Below are positions 43,838 through 52,282 of a DNA stretch of 64,000 nt, one piece after another. Positions within the stretch are counted from its first letter, which is position 1, and every line of letters begins with the position of its first letter. Source of the DNA: an uncultured Lachnospiraceae bacterium (GTDB taxonomy: Bacteria; Bacillota; Clostridia; Lachnospirales; Lachnospiraceae); contig CANDAG010000011.1 in assembly GCA_947382625.1 (NCBI GenBank), positions 1-64,000 on the forward strand. Direction: 5' to 3'. A program made the translations under genes and the position numbers. The notes below the pieces were generated by a model. It did no database searches and was not told the origin of the DNA. It was given only the letters and a program-made list of their open reading frames with translations.

Positions 43838-46800
43838 ATGAAAAACTGGAAAAAACATAAAAAGTGGATGGCAGGCATGCTGTGTGTGATCCTGCTCCTT
43901 GGTATGGGAGAGGGCGCGCTGGCATCCCAGACCAAAGAAGAAAACCAGGCCTGGGAGGATTCTGCAGAGGACGGCATCGATGAGGAAATGAATGAGACAT
44001 CGGATGATGTGACTGCAGAGGAAGGCTCCGGCGATGGAACGGAAGGATCCGACAAAGATTCTGAAGAGACTCCTTCGGATGCTTCGGAAACCGGCGCGGA
44101 AGACGGAACAGGGGAGGAAGCTCCGGATACATCCGGAGATCTGCCAAAAGACGGATCAGACGATCTACCGGAGGATATATCGGAAGATGCGGAAATCCGG
44201 GAATATATAAAGGAGGCACAGAGCGCCCTTTCAGAGATTGAAAAGAAAGAGTCTCTCATGGCTCTTGTGTATCTGTGTGAAAGCTATGCCCTGAAAAAAT
44301 CTCCGGATCCGGAAGGAGAGAATATTGTAAAATTTCCCTCAGGAACTACAGTTTTTATCAAAGGAGTAGAGGCCGATGAGGATTTTAATCTTTGGTATCA
44401 GGTGACAGGGGAGCTGAGCGGTAAGGCTTACACCGGTTACATACAGCGAGAATATCTGGCTTATTCCAATGAGCTGTTTCTTGCCTGGGAGGATACTTAT
44501 TTCCCCAGGATTGCCATGTTTGCTTCAGGGAGCGGAGTGTATCCTGATGTAGAGCAGTTTCCTGCCTCTTACAGGGATAAGCTGATGCGGTTAAAGCAGG
44601 CTCATCCTAATTGGATCTTTGTAAAGCAGAATACGAACTTAGACTGGCAGAAGGTAGTCAGCGCCGAAAATTATAAGGACAGGAATCTGATCAGCAGCAG
44701 TCAGGGAGCCGCTTATCGGGGAGACTATTATGGACAGGGATGGTATTATGCTTCGGAGGGAGCGGTAAAGTATTACTTAGATCCCAGAAACTTTCTGGAT
44801 GATACCAGAGTATTCCAGTTTGAACAGCTGACCTATAATTCATCCTATCATTCTAAGGCGGCAGTACAGAATATCTTAAGCAAAACCTTCATGAAGGGAC
44901 AATTGCCGAAATCAGACATGACCTATGCGGATGCCTTCTTTAAGATCGGGGTTTCCTTAAAGGTGAGTCCCTTCCATTTAGCATGCCGTGTCTACCAGGA
45001 GCAGGGACAGGGGACGTCTCCGCTGATTTCCGGAAATTATGACGTGGTGCCTGAATATAAGGGCTATTATAATTACTTCAATATTGGCGCTTCCGGAAAA
45101 ACGGATAAGCAGGTGATAGAATCAGGGCTGGCAAGAGCCCGCAAGGAGGGCTGGGATACGCCCTACGCCTCCCTGAAAGGCGGAGCGGGGATTCTGTCTG
45201 TAAATTATATCCTGCGCGGACAGGATACCCTTTATCTCCAGAAATTTGATGTGGATGCAAGCGACGGCACATTGTATACCCATCAGTACATGCAGAATAT
45301 CATGGCGCCCTATACGGAATCCTCTATGGTAAAACGGGCATATATAGAAACCGGTGCGTTGGACAACCCCTTTGTGTTTAAAATCCCGGTTTATAATAAT
45401 ATGCCGCAGACGGCCTGCCCGGTGCCGACAGCAACGCCGACTCCAAAGCCCACGGCCACGCCGACACCCACAGCAACACCAAAGCCTACAGCTACACCGA
45501 CACCAGCAGCAACGCCTACGCCAAAGCCTACGGCTACGCCTACAACCACAGCCACGCCTACACCAACAGCAAAGCCTACGGCCACACCGATCCCGACAGC
45601 CACACAGAAGCCTACAGAGGCTCCTGCGGCCACGGCTACACCGACATCCACAGCGACGCTAAAGCCTACGACCGGGCCGACAGTTACTGCAGCACCGACG
45701 CCAATGTCCACCGCGTCTCCAGCAGCAACACCCGGGGCAAGTGTCACCCCCGCCGCCACAGGGGCACCGACGGCAACAGCTACGGCAGAACCGACACTGA
45801 AACCCACGGCCGCAGCGACTGCGATGCCTGCCGATGCACCGACCTTAAGGCCCACGGCGAAACCCACAGCAATATCAAGCCCTGCGGCTACAGCCACACC
45901 GGTGTCAACCACTGCACCAACCTTAAAGCCGACAGCCACACCGACAGTCACGGCGACAGCGACCCCGACGGCAACGCCGACACCCACGGCGACAGCGACC
46001 CCGACGGCAACGCCGACACCCACGGCGACAGTGACCCCAATGGCAACGCCGACACCAACAGCTACCCCTACAGCGACTCCGACAGCAACACCGACGCCCA
46101 CGGCCACAGCGACCCCGGCGGTCACAGCATCGCCCACGGTCACGGCCGCATCGACGGCAAAGCCGGGTACGGCCCCTGCGTCAACCTCCGCTGCATCGTC
46201 AACGGGGCACAGGGAACCACAAGCACCGGCAGCAACGCAGGATCCCGGGAATCCTCCCGAAGCATCTGCTTTGCCGGCACCTACAGCCACATCGGTTCCC
46301 GCCGTTTCTCCGGAAGGGACAGAAGGGCATAGGGATGGTAATTCTGCGAATATAAATGGAAATACCAATTCGGCAGGCGTTACCGTGACAGCGGCTACGC
46401 CCAGGCCTTATACGGAATCAGGGGAAAAGAAGACGGTTTCAATGGATATGAGCAAAACAGGCATGATCTATGCGCAGACACTTCAGCAGATCAGGGAGCA
46501 GGGAATGGAGGTGGAATTAAAGGTCAGCGATAAGGCAAGCTGGTTTATCGATGGCAGTGCCATAGAAGATGACGGATTGGGTGACATCAATCTGGGAGTA
46601 ACCTTTGGAGAGAGCCGGATCCCTAAGGAAAAGCTGGAAATATTAACAGAGAATGAGAAATACATAGAGATGTCCCTGGCTCACGAGGGAGAGTTTGGTT
46701 TTACCATCGTGCTTTCTGTGAAGCTGGAGGATATCCAGCCGGGTCAGTATGCAAATCTCTTCTATTATAATGAGGAGACAGGGGACTTTGAGTTTATGTG

Positions 46801-47086
46801 CGCCTCTGTAACAGGCAGTGCAGGCACCGCAGACTTTGAATTCTCACATGCCTCGGACTATGTGATCATTATCAGTGAGGAAACAAAGGAAACACTGATC
46901 CGGGAGAAGGAATACGCCCTGGAAGAGGTAAAGGCCCGGGAGGCAGAGGCAATAGCGCAGGCAAAGGAAGAGCTTCCTGCCAAAGAACCCGGGAAGGCTG
47001 CCGCCATCATAGCTTTGATCCTCCTTGGCAGTGCCGCCATCGGGATTGCAGTTTATCTGGTAATGAAAAGGAAGGATGAAAGGTAA
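43838..47086 (+). CDS. surface N-acetylglucosaminidase-like cell wall hydrolase with Thr/Pro linker
   Basis: The protein has about 1082 residues. A signal peptide ([20 protein letters not shown]...ALA) is followed by an acidic Ser/Glu/Asp-rich stretch (about 30-120), an SH3-like domain (about 150-215) and a GH73-type region (about 240-515; [55 protein letters not shown]). A Thr/Pro/Ala repeat linker (about 525-830, units like [10 protein letters not shown]) leads to a beta domain (about 870-1040) and a C-terminal helix with a KRKDER tail. There is no LPxTG motif, so it is held by the final helix. The length is exceptional because of the linker. Starts at 43793 (TTG) and 43826 are in frame; 43838 begins the signal peptide. 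Confidence 0.82.
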   Translation: MKNWKKHKKWMAGMLCVILLLGMGEGALASQTKEENQAWEDSAEDGIDEEMNETSDDVTAEEGSGDGTEGSDKDSEETPSDASETGAEDGTGEEAPDTSGDLPKDGSDDLPEDISEDAEIREYIKEAQSALSEIEKKESLMALVYLCESYALKKSPDPEGENIVKFPSGTTVFIKGVEADEDFNLWYQVTGELSGKAYTGYIQREYLAYSNELFLAWEDTYFPRIAMFASGSGVYPDVEQFPASYRDKLMRLKQAHPNWIFVKQNTNLDWQKVVSAENYKDRNLISSSQGAAYRGDYYGQGWYYASEGAVKYYLDPRNFLDDTRVFQFEQLTYNSSYHSKAAVQNILSKTFMKGQLPKSDMTYADAFFKIGVSLKVSPFHLACRVYQEQGQGTSPLISGNYDVVPEYKGYYNYFNIGASGKTDKQVIESGLARARKEGWDTPYASLKGGAGILSVNYILRGQDTLYLQKFDVDASDGTLYTHQYMQNIMAPYTESSMVKRAYIETGALDNPFVFKIPVYNNMPQTACPVPTATPTPKPTATPTPTATPKPTATPTPAATPTPKPTATPTTTATPTPTAKPTATPIPTATQKPTEAPAATATPTSTATLKPTTGPTVTAAPTPMSTASPAATPGASVTPAATGAPTATATAEPTLKPTAAATAMPADAPTLRPTAKPTAISSPAATATPVSTTAPTLKPTATPTVTATATPTATPTPTATATPTATPTPTATVTPMATPTPTATPTATPTATPTPTATATPAVTASPTVTAASTAKPGTAPASTSAASSTGHREPQAPAATQDPGNPPEASALPAPTATSVPAVSPEGTEGHRDGNSANINGNTNSAGVTVTAATPRPYTESGEKKTVSMDMSKTGMIYAQTLQQIREQGMEVELKVSDKASWFIDGSAIEDDGLGDINLGVTFGESRIPKEKLEILTENEKYIEMSLAHEGEFGFTIVLSVKLEDIQPGQYANLFYYNEETGDFEFMCASVTGSAGTADFEFSHASDYVIIISEETKETLIREKEYALEEVKAREAEAIAQAKEELPAKEPGKAAAIIALILLGSAAIGIAVYLVMKRKDER

Positions 47087-47094
47087 GGACAAGA

Positions 47095-47487
47095 ATGGTT
47101 CAGGAAAAAGTGCTTCTGTTTAATTTCAAAGAGGAATCCCAGTTAAAGGCGGTCAGGACAACCTTGTTTCTCATGCAGATTCCGGAACGCATTGTGCAGA
47201 GGGAAGAATATGGGAAGCCGCTGAAGGGGCTTTTGAAGGAAGACGGAAGGTCTGATGGAAAGGCCGGCCTTATGTGCCGGGAGTTGGACGGGCAGATGCT
47301 GGTTTTTGCAGGATTGGGAGGAGAGAGGCTTGAGAGCCTTCTCTCTCTCCTCCGGTCCAATCCGGCGTGCGGAAGAATCCCTTATAAGGCGGTGCTTACG
47401 GAAATGAATCAGGACTGGAACGCCTATGTTTTGCTGGAAGAGCTGAAAAGAGAGCATAAAGCCATGTGTGAAGGAAGCCAGGGGTAA
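47095..47487 (+). CDS. DUF3783-like protein
   Basis: The 130-residue soluble protein ends with the pattern IPYKAVLTEMNQDWNAYVLL, then EELKREHKAM, which resembles the DUF3783 domain. The N-terminal half (VLLFNFKEESQLKAVRTTLF) looks like a small alpha/beta fold. Function unknown. It begins 8 bp after the surface hydrolase gene and is probably co-transcribed with it. Confidence 0.7.
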   Translation: MVQEKVLLFNFKEESQLKAVRTTLFLMQIPERIVQREEYGKPLKGLLKEDGRSDGKAGLMCRELDGQMLVFAGLGGERLESLLSLLRSNPACGRIPYKAVLTEMNQDWNAYVLLEELKREHKAMCEGSQG

Positions 47488-47588
47488 AAGTCTGGCCCGG
47501 ATCTGGGGGGTGAGCTGTTCCCAGATTCATATGAGAAGCGGAAGATGAAGCATTGAAATAATCCGTGTTCACAAAAGGAGAGAAAATT

Positions 47589-48251
47589 ATGCAGGCAATC
47601 GTAGAAACTATATTTGATGCGGTGTACCTTATTTCGGTTATTGCAATCGGTATCACAATGATTGTAAGAAGTAAGCAGAACAGGCAGTACAGGCTGTTTG
47701 GTATTATGGCAGTTGTATTGGGAGCGGGCGACTCATTCCACCTTGTTCCAAGAGCGCTTGCCTTGTGTACCACGGGGCTTGAAAATTTTACAGCAGCATT
47801 GGGAATCGGAAAGCTGATAACATCCATTACCATGACGGTTTTTTATATCCTGCTGTATTATGTATGGCGGGTACGTTATGACATTAAGGGGCAGAATGGA
47901 ACAACAGCAGCGGTGTATCTGTTATCCGGTTTGCGTATTGCATTGTGCTTGTTCCCTCAAAATGAATGGTTAGCTGCAACAGCCCCTCTTTCATGGGGGA
48001 TTTACCGAAATATTCCTTTTGCGTTATTGGGACTTCTCATTATTGTACTGTTTTTTAAAAGTGCAAAGGAAAGCAATGATAAAGCATTTAAATTTATGTG
48101 GTTGACAATAGTCCTTAGTTTTGGATTCTATATTCCTGTAGTATTATTCGCAGATATGATCCCGCTTATTGGTATGTTGATGATACCCAAAACGTGTGCT
48201 TATGTATGGACTATATGGATCGGGTTTTCTGCTATGAAAAATGAGCAGTGA
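47589..48251 (+). CDS. hypothetical membrane protein
   Basis: The protein has 220 residues and about seven membrane helices (FDAVYLISVIAIGITMIV, then LFGIMAVVLGAGDSFHLVPR with a conserved-looking DxFHxxPR). The start is ATG 47589 with AAAGGAGAG; a GTG 24 bp upstream is in frame. Not recognised. It stands alone between the DUF3783-like and Uma2 genes. Confidence 0.7.
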   Translation: MQAIVETIFDAVYLISVIAIGITMIVRSKQNRQYRLFGIMAVVLGAGDSFHLVPRALALCTTGLENFTAALGIGKLITSITMTVFYILLYYVWRVRYDIKGQNGTTAAVYLLSGLRIALCLFPQNEWLAATAPLSWGIYRNIPFALLGLLIIVLFFKSAKESNDKAFKFMWLTIVLSFGFYIPVVLFADMIPLIGMLMIPKTCAYVWTIWIGFSAMKNEQ

Positions 48252-48396
48252 AAAATGGGTGATGGGATATGGAAAATAATACAGGACGATGTGAAAAGAG
48301 AAAATAATATAGTAAATCCGCACAAAGCATGTTACAATGAGGGCAAAGCAGACATCTTGCGGAACGCGATGGTGTTGTTTTTGAAAGGAGAAAACT

Positions 48397-48945
48397 ATGG
48401 CATTACCGCAACCGAAAGCATATACGGAAGAGGCGTATTATGAACTCCCGGAAGAAATTCGGGCAGAACTGATCGATGGACAGTTTTATGATATGGCTGC
48501 GCCGAGCAGGGTACATCAGAGAATTCTGTCTGAGCTTCATATTACTATTGGACAGTATATCAGGGAAAAAGGCGGTTCGTGTGAAGTATATCCTGCACCG
48601 TTTGCCGTCAGGTTATTTCCGGATGATAATAAGACGATCGTAGAGCCTGATATTAGTGTGATATGCGACCGCAGAAAGCTCACAGACAGGGGATGTACCG
48701 GGGCACCTGACTGGATCATTGAAATCGTATCCCCCAGTACAGCCAGCCATGACTATATCCGCAAGTTGAATTTATATGCAGAGGCAGGCGTACGTGAATA
48801 TTGGATCGTAAACCCTGCAGATCAGTCTGTCTATGTCTATCTTTTGGAAGGGGACGGTTTCCGGACTACAGCGTATACGTTTCAGGATAAGATCAAGGTA
48901 AATATTTACGATGATCTGTATATTGATTTCTCGTCTGTTCTCTAA
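48397..48945 (+). CDS. Uma2 family endonuclease-fold protein
   Basis: The 182-residue protein has the restriction-endonuclease-like Uma2 (DUF820) pattern: YELPEEIRAELIDGQFYDM, TIVEPDISVICD, GAPDWIIEIVSPST and a final GVREYWIVNP. The PD-(D/E)xK-type acidic residues (EPDI, EIVSP) are present. These genes are common in Clostridia and cyanobacteria with unknown biological role. GAAAGGAG precedes the start; TG-n-TACAAT at 48330-48338 is a likely extended -10. Followed by a strong terminator. Confidence 0.88.
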   Translation: MALPQPKAYTEEAYYELPEEIRAELIDGQFYDMAAPSRVHQRILSELHITIGQYIREKGGSCEVYPAPFAVRLFPDDNKTIVEPDISVICDRRKLTDRGCTGAPDWIIEIVSPSTASHDYIRKLNLYAEAGVREYWIVNPADQSVYVYLLEGDGFRTTAYTFQDKIKVNIYDDLYIDFSSVL

Positions 48946-48977
48946 ATAAAATATCTTCAGGTAAAATTCTTATATGG

Positions 48978-49015
48978 AAAATGGACAGTCCGTAAAATGA
49001 ACTGTCCATTTTTTT
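48978..49015 (+). terminator. terminator after the Uma2 gene
   Basis: AATGGACAGT (48980-48989) and ACTGTCCATT (49001-49010) form a 10-bp stem followed by seven Ts in total. Confidence 0.93.
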
Positions 49016-49017
49016 AA

Positions 49018-49150
49018 TTCAATAAGCTGTCTCGCGAAGCGTAGCAGCGTTTGATAGGCTCTCTCCTGGAGCACGTTAGTGTTTGCTGCAATAAGTGATA
49101 GCGTCTGCTACACTAAGCGATAGCGTTTGGACACTAAGCGATAGCGTTTG
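49018..49150 (+). repeat. 36-bp repeat unit followed by a degenerate GCGATAGCG array
   Basis: One good unit (49018-49055) has GCTG/CAGC outer pairing and a CGC-GAA-GCG tip. It is followed by AAGTGATAGCGTCTG and two copies of ACACTAAGCGATAGCGTTTG with short spacing, which look like eroded or internally deleted units of the same family. The region separates the Uma2 terminator from the 3' end of the minus-strand secreted-protein gene. Confidence 0.75.
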
Positions 49151-49154
49151 CTGC

Positions 49155-50225
49155 TTACGCACCCGTAATATCAAGTGCATGCATATAAGCATCCGAGCCA
49201 CGGGCGCAGGTGACAGAAAGCTTCCTGCCGCTGATCAATACCTTCAGTCCACTGACATTTCTTACGGCGTCAAGCTTTAATTCCATTTGTCCCTGGGGGG
49301 TATCAAGATACAATATGTTTTCTGTGGATTTGCTTCCTACAGTACCTGTTACAGTGGAGGTGGAAGAAGTATCCACATCGGAAGCATTGGCGCCGTCTTT
49401 GGATCCGATGATGGTTGCAGCGTGCATATAGGCGTCGGATCCATGATAGACTGTCACGGTCAATTTCCGGTCGGGGGTAAGAACCATGCCGCTTCTGGAG
49501 TCGGTATTGCTGTCGATGACAATCTGCATCTCGCCTTCAGAGGTGTCAAGATACAGCAGGTTTTCTTTGGTCTTGTCAGACACCTTCCCGGATACGGTAG
49601 AGGTGGAGGCTGTTACCGCAGAAGCAGGAGCGGGAGTCAGAGACGAGGATGCGCCGGAAGCTCCGGATGTGCCGGAGGTTGTCCCATCAGTAATCCGCAC
49701 GGCGTGCATATAGGCGTCAGAGCCTCTGGTGCAGGCAATGGTGTAGGTTTTGTTCTCCACCAGGACGGTACAGCCACTCATATCCGTGGAAGAGTCCAGC
49801 TTGATCTCCATTTCGCCCTGAGCAGTGTTGAAGTATAAGATGTCATCCTTGCTCTTTCCTGTTATTTTTCCGGTTACGTTGGTGGTAGAGGAATCAAGAG
49901 TGACTGTTTTGGTCGGCGTTGCGTTGGTGATCTTTACGGCGTGAAGATATCCGTCATTGCTGTGGCATACAGAGACAAAAATCTTTTTGTCCGGAAGCAA
50001 TACCTTACAGGCGCTGGTATCCGTGTTGCTGTCCAGCTTGATCTCCATATTACCTTCTTTGGTAGAAAGCTTCAAAAGCTCTGATGTGGTTCCGGACATA
50101 ACGGTTCCTTCAACCGTTGCAATGACTTCTGAAGCCCGGGTCTGCAGAAGCCCTGTTGGGGACAGGAGCATTCCAAGGGTAAGGCAGAGTGCCGTGCATA
50201 ATCTGAAAATTTTGTATTTTTTCAT
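49155..50225 (-). CDS. secreted protein with four 65-residue repeats
   Basis: The 356-residue protein has a signal peptide (MKKYKIFRLCTALCLTLGML ... RA), then four repeats at about 36-101, 114-179, 208-273 and 289-354. Each follows the pattern (V)xGxV...ILYLDTxxGxMEIKLDSxTD.SGxxVL...R/K...V...GSDAYMHAxxI. Ser/Thr-rich linkers separate repeats 2-3 and 3-4. Each repeat looks like a small OB- or beta-barrel-type domain. No catalytic motif or anchor is visible; possibly a secreted binding protein. Family not recognised. AAGGAGG precedes the start, and the 95-bp element lies in its leader. Confidence 0.72.
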   Translation of the reverse strand: MKKYKIFRLCTALCLTLGMLLSPTGLLQTRASEVIATVEGTVMSGTTSELLKLSTKEGNMEIKLDSNTDTSACKVLLPDKKIFVSVCHSNDGYLHAVKITNATPTKTVTLDSSTTNVTGKITGKSKDDILYFNTAQGEMEIKLDSSTDMSGCTVLVENKTYTIACTRGSDAYMHAVRITDGTTSGTSGASGASSSLTPAPASAVTASTSTVSGKVSDKTKENLLYLDTSEGEMQIVIDSNTDSRSGMVLTPDRKLTVTVYHGSDAYMHAATIIGSKDGANASDVDTSSTSTVTGTVGSKSTENILYLDTPQGQMELKLDAVRNVSGLKVLISGRKLSVTCARGSDAYMHALDITGA

Positions 50226-50254
50226 AATATAAGAGCCTCCTTATGGTATGATTG

Positions 50255-50349
50255 GAAGCGCACTGATGTGCGCGTAGGTCGTAAGGAATCCTCCCGCCTG
50301 TGGCGGGGCCCTCCTTGCGACATGTAATAGGAAGCGCACTGATGTGCGC
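50255..50349. repeat. 95-bp three-hairpin element, copy 2
   Basis: Hairpin 1: GCGCAC-TGAT-GTGCGC (50258-50273). Central stem: GTCGTAAGGA (50278-50287) with TCCTTGCGAC (50312-50321), enclosing CCCGCC-TGT-GGCGGG (50293-50307). Hairpin 3 repeats hairpin 1 exactly (50334-50349). Every stem differs from copy 1 at 41846-41941 by paired changes. It lies in the divergent gap, in the leader of the secreted repeat protein read on the minus strand. Confidence 0.88.
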
Positions 50350-50659
50350 GCATAGGTATGGTTGTGACCTCCCTGGTCAATTTATCATACAATATCCGTC
50401 ATGGAAAAACAAGGCGGATCACTGATTTTGGACAAAATTTACCAAAAATTAATATTAAGAAATGACAGTGGTGACATATGGAAATAGGAAAAGTGACAGT
50501 TGTAATCTAAAAAGTTGACTTGATTGGTCATTAGCTGGAAAATTTCCAGTAAAGTTAATACAATCCACAAATCTGAGAAAAATACTATAGAGTACGCCCT
50601 ACAGAATTGTTAAAATAAAACGGGATGTTTGTCATGTCATTTCAAGGAGGGGAGGAAAT
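50350..50659. other. divergent intergenic region before yesN-type gene
   Basis: AT-rich region without a reading frame. TGACAG occurs three times on one strand (about 50463-50505, AATGACAGTGGTGACATATG and GTGACAGTT), a possible regulator site. TTGACT near 50516 and TTGGAC near 50427 are candidate -35 boxes, but I could not pair either with a good -10 box. Confidence 0.5.
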
Positions 50660-52282
50660 ATGTTGATCAGACGTGTGGTTGTGGCAGATGATGAGAAAAT
50701 TCAGAGGGATGTGCTGGCTGTTGTTCTGCAGAAACTTTTGCCAGGGACGGAGGTGATCTCCTGCGCGGATGGACAGGAGGCGTATGGGGAAATTGAAAAG
50801 GAGGAAACCCAGCTTTTGGTCACGGATATCTGTATGCCTATATTGGACGGAATCGGACTCATCGAAAAGGTATCTGCGACATATCCGGAGGTAAAGATCG
50901 TGTTGGTCAGCGCTTATCAGGAATTTGAATATGCCAGGAGCGCCATTCGTTTCGGTGTATCGGAATATCTGCTGAAGCCTTTTCGGGTGGAGGACGCCAG
51001 AAAGCTGGTGGAAAGAGTCTCTGGCATACTGGAGGAAGAGCAGGAACAGAGCAGACAGCAGAGTTGTTATGCGGCCATGCTGGAGAAGGAGAAGGCGGAT
51101 GAGCGGCAGAGCCTGTTAAGGAAGCTGATTGAGGGTACCTTGGACGAGGAGACTCTGCCAGAAATTTTTTCGGAACTGGAGGGACCTGGAGTGGCTGCTA
51201 TAATACGATGGAAAAATTTAGGGGAAAAAGGACAGAGGTATCAAAAGCGGAGGATGAAGGAAAGACAGGAGATGCTGCTGGATGCGCTGGAGGACGGAAA
51301 ATGGCTTGGTTATTCCGGGAGGGAGAAACATTTGGTGGAACTGAACCGGGGACTCAACAGACAGGAGAACAGATACGCGCTTCTTTTGCCGGAAGCGGAG
51401 GAAGAGGAGATAGCCCGAGCTTTGGCAGGTCTGGTTGAGGAGATGAAGGAGAAGGGGCTCATCTGTCATGCGGGTATTTCAGAACGGAAGGAAATGCTTT
51501 TGGGAGAAATATCAAAAGCAGTGCAGCAGGCAGATGACGCACTGTCTTTTTGTTTCTATCAGCCTTGGGAAAACTGTGTCTTTTCTTATAGAAAGCTGTA
51601 TACAGCACCGGAACCGCAGCTGCCGCCTCTGACCGATTACGAACGAAGGCTGAGGGAAGCAGTGAGAAGTGGGGCGTCAAAGGGACTCGGAGAGACGTTA
51701 AGACAGCTGAAGGGAGAGTTAGAACGAGGATCACTATGCTATCCAGGCAGGGTCAGACACAGGATATCTTCTATTGTGGTATCCATCCTAAGAGAGGTGG
51801 AGGGGATGATATCTCAGAAGGAATACGATATCCTGTTGAACGTAGCCTATAGCAGATATGTGGAGTGCGACAGCCTGGAACAGCTTTTTATCATATCAGA
51901 AGAGTTATTGGAGGAAGTGGCGGGGTATTTTGTAAAGGCTCCGGAGGCCTATGATGCGGTGGAAATCTGTGTGGCCTTTCTGAGGCAGCACCTGGAGGAG
52001 GATATTTCCCTTCAAACCCTGGCGGAGATGGTGCATTTTCATCCCAATTATCTTTCCGCCCAGATTAAGAAGAAGCTGGGAGTTTCCTTTTCCACTTATC
52101 TTTTGAATCTGCGCATGGAAACGGCTTGCAGGCTGTTGACGGAAACGGACTGTCGGGTGTTGGATATCGCCAGACGTTGCGGCTTTCGTGACAGTAGCTA
52201 TTTTAACAGAATATTTCGCAGAGAATATCAGATGTCGCCGGAACAGTTCAGAAAGGTGCATACATCATGCAGACAGGAATAA
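50660..52282 (+). CDS. YesN-type AraC-family response regulator
   Basis: The 540-residue protein has a receiver domain (1-125, phospho-acceptor D56 in LLVTDICMPILDG), a central helical linker domain (about 130-420) and a C-terminal AraC double helix-turn-helix (about 440-535; LAEMVHFHPNYLSAQIKKKL and DIARRCGFRDSSYFNRIFRR). It activates sugar-uptake genes on signal from the YesM-type kinase, whose ATG lies inside this gene's last codons. AAGGAGGGGAGG precedes the start. Confidence 0.95.
   Translation: MLIRRVVVADDEKIQRDVLAVVLQKLLPGTEVISCADGQEAYGEIEKEETQLLVTDICMPILDGIGLIEKVSATYPEVKIVLVSAYQEFEYARSAIRFGVSEYLLKPFRVEDARKLVERVSGILEEEQEQSRQQSCYAAMLEKEKADERQSLLRKLIEGTLDEETLPEIFSELEGPGVAAIIRWKNLGEKGQRYQKRRMKERQEMLLDALEDGKWLGYSGREKHLVELNRGLNRQENRYALLLPEAEEEEIARALAGLVEEMKEKGLICHAGISERKEMLLGEISKAVQQADDALSFCFYQPWENCVFSYRKLYTAPEPQLPPLTDYERRLREAVRSGASKGLGETLRQLKGELERGSLCYPGRVRHRISSIVVSILREVEGMISQKEYDILLNVAYSRYVECDSLEQLFIISEELLEEVAGYFVKAPEAYDAVEICVAFLRQHLEEDISLQTLAEMVHFHPNYLSAQIKKKLGVSFSTYLLNLRMETACRLLTETDCRVLDIARRCGFRDSSYFNRIFRREYQMSPEQFRKVHTSCRQE

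Noticed and set aside
45391-46368. 325-codon open frame opposite the Thr/Pro linker, rich in Val, Gly and Ala
   Set aside because: It is the complement of a low-complexity coding repeat; composition follows from the repeat, with no ribosome site and no family resemblance.
46975-47000. LPxTG-type sortase signal near the end of the surface hydrolase (ELPAKEPG)
   Set aside because: It lacks the Thr-Gly pair required by sortase; the terminal helix with a positive tail is enough for anchoring.
48255-48443. 62-codon frame before the Uma2 gene
   Set aside because: It overlaps the Uma2 start out of frame and has no good ribosome site.
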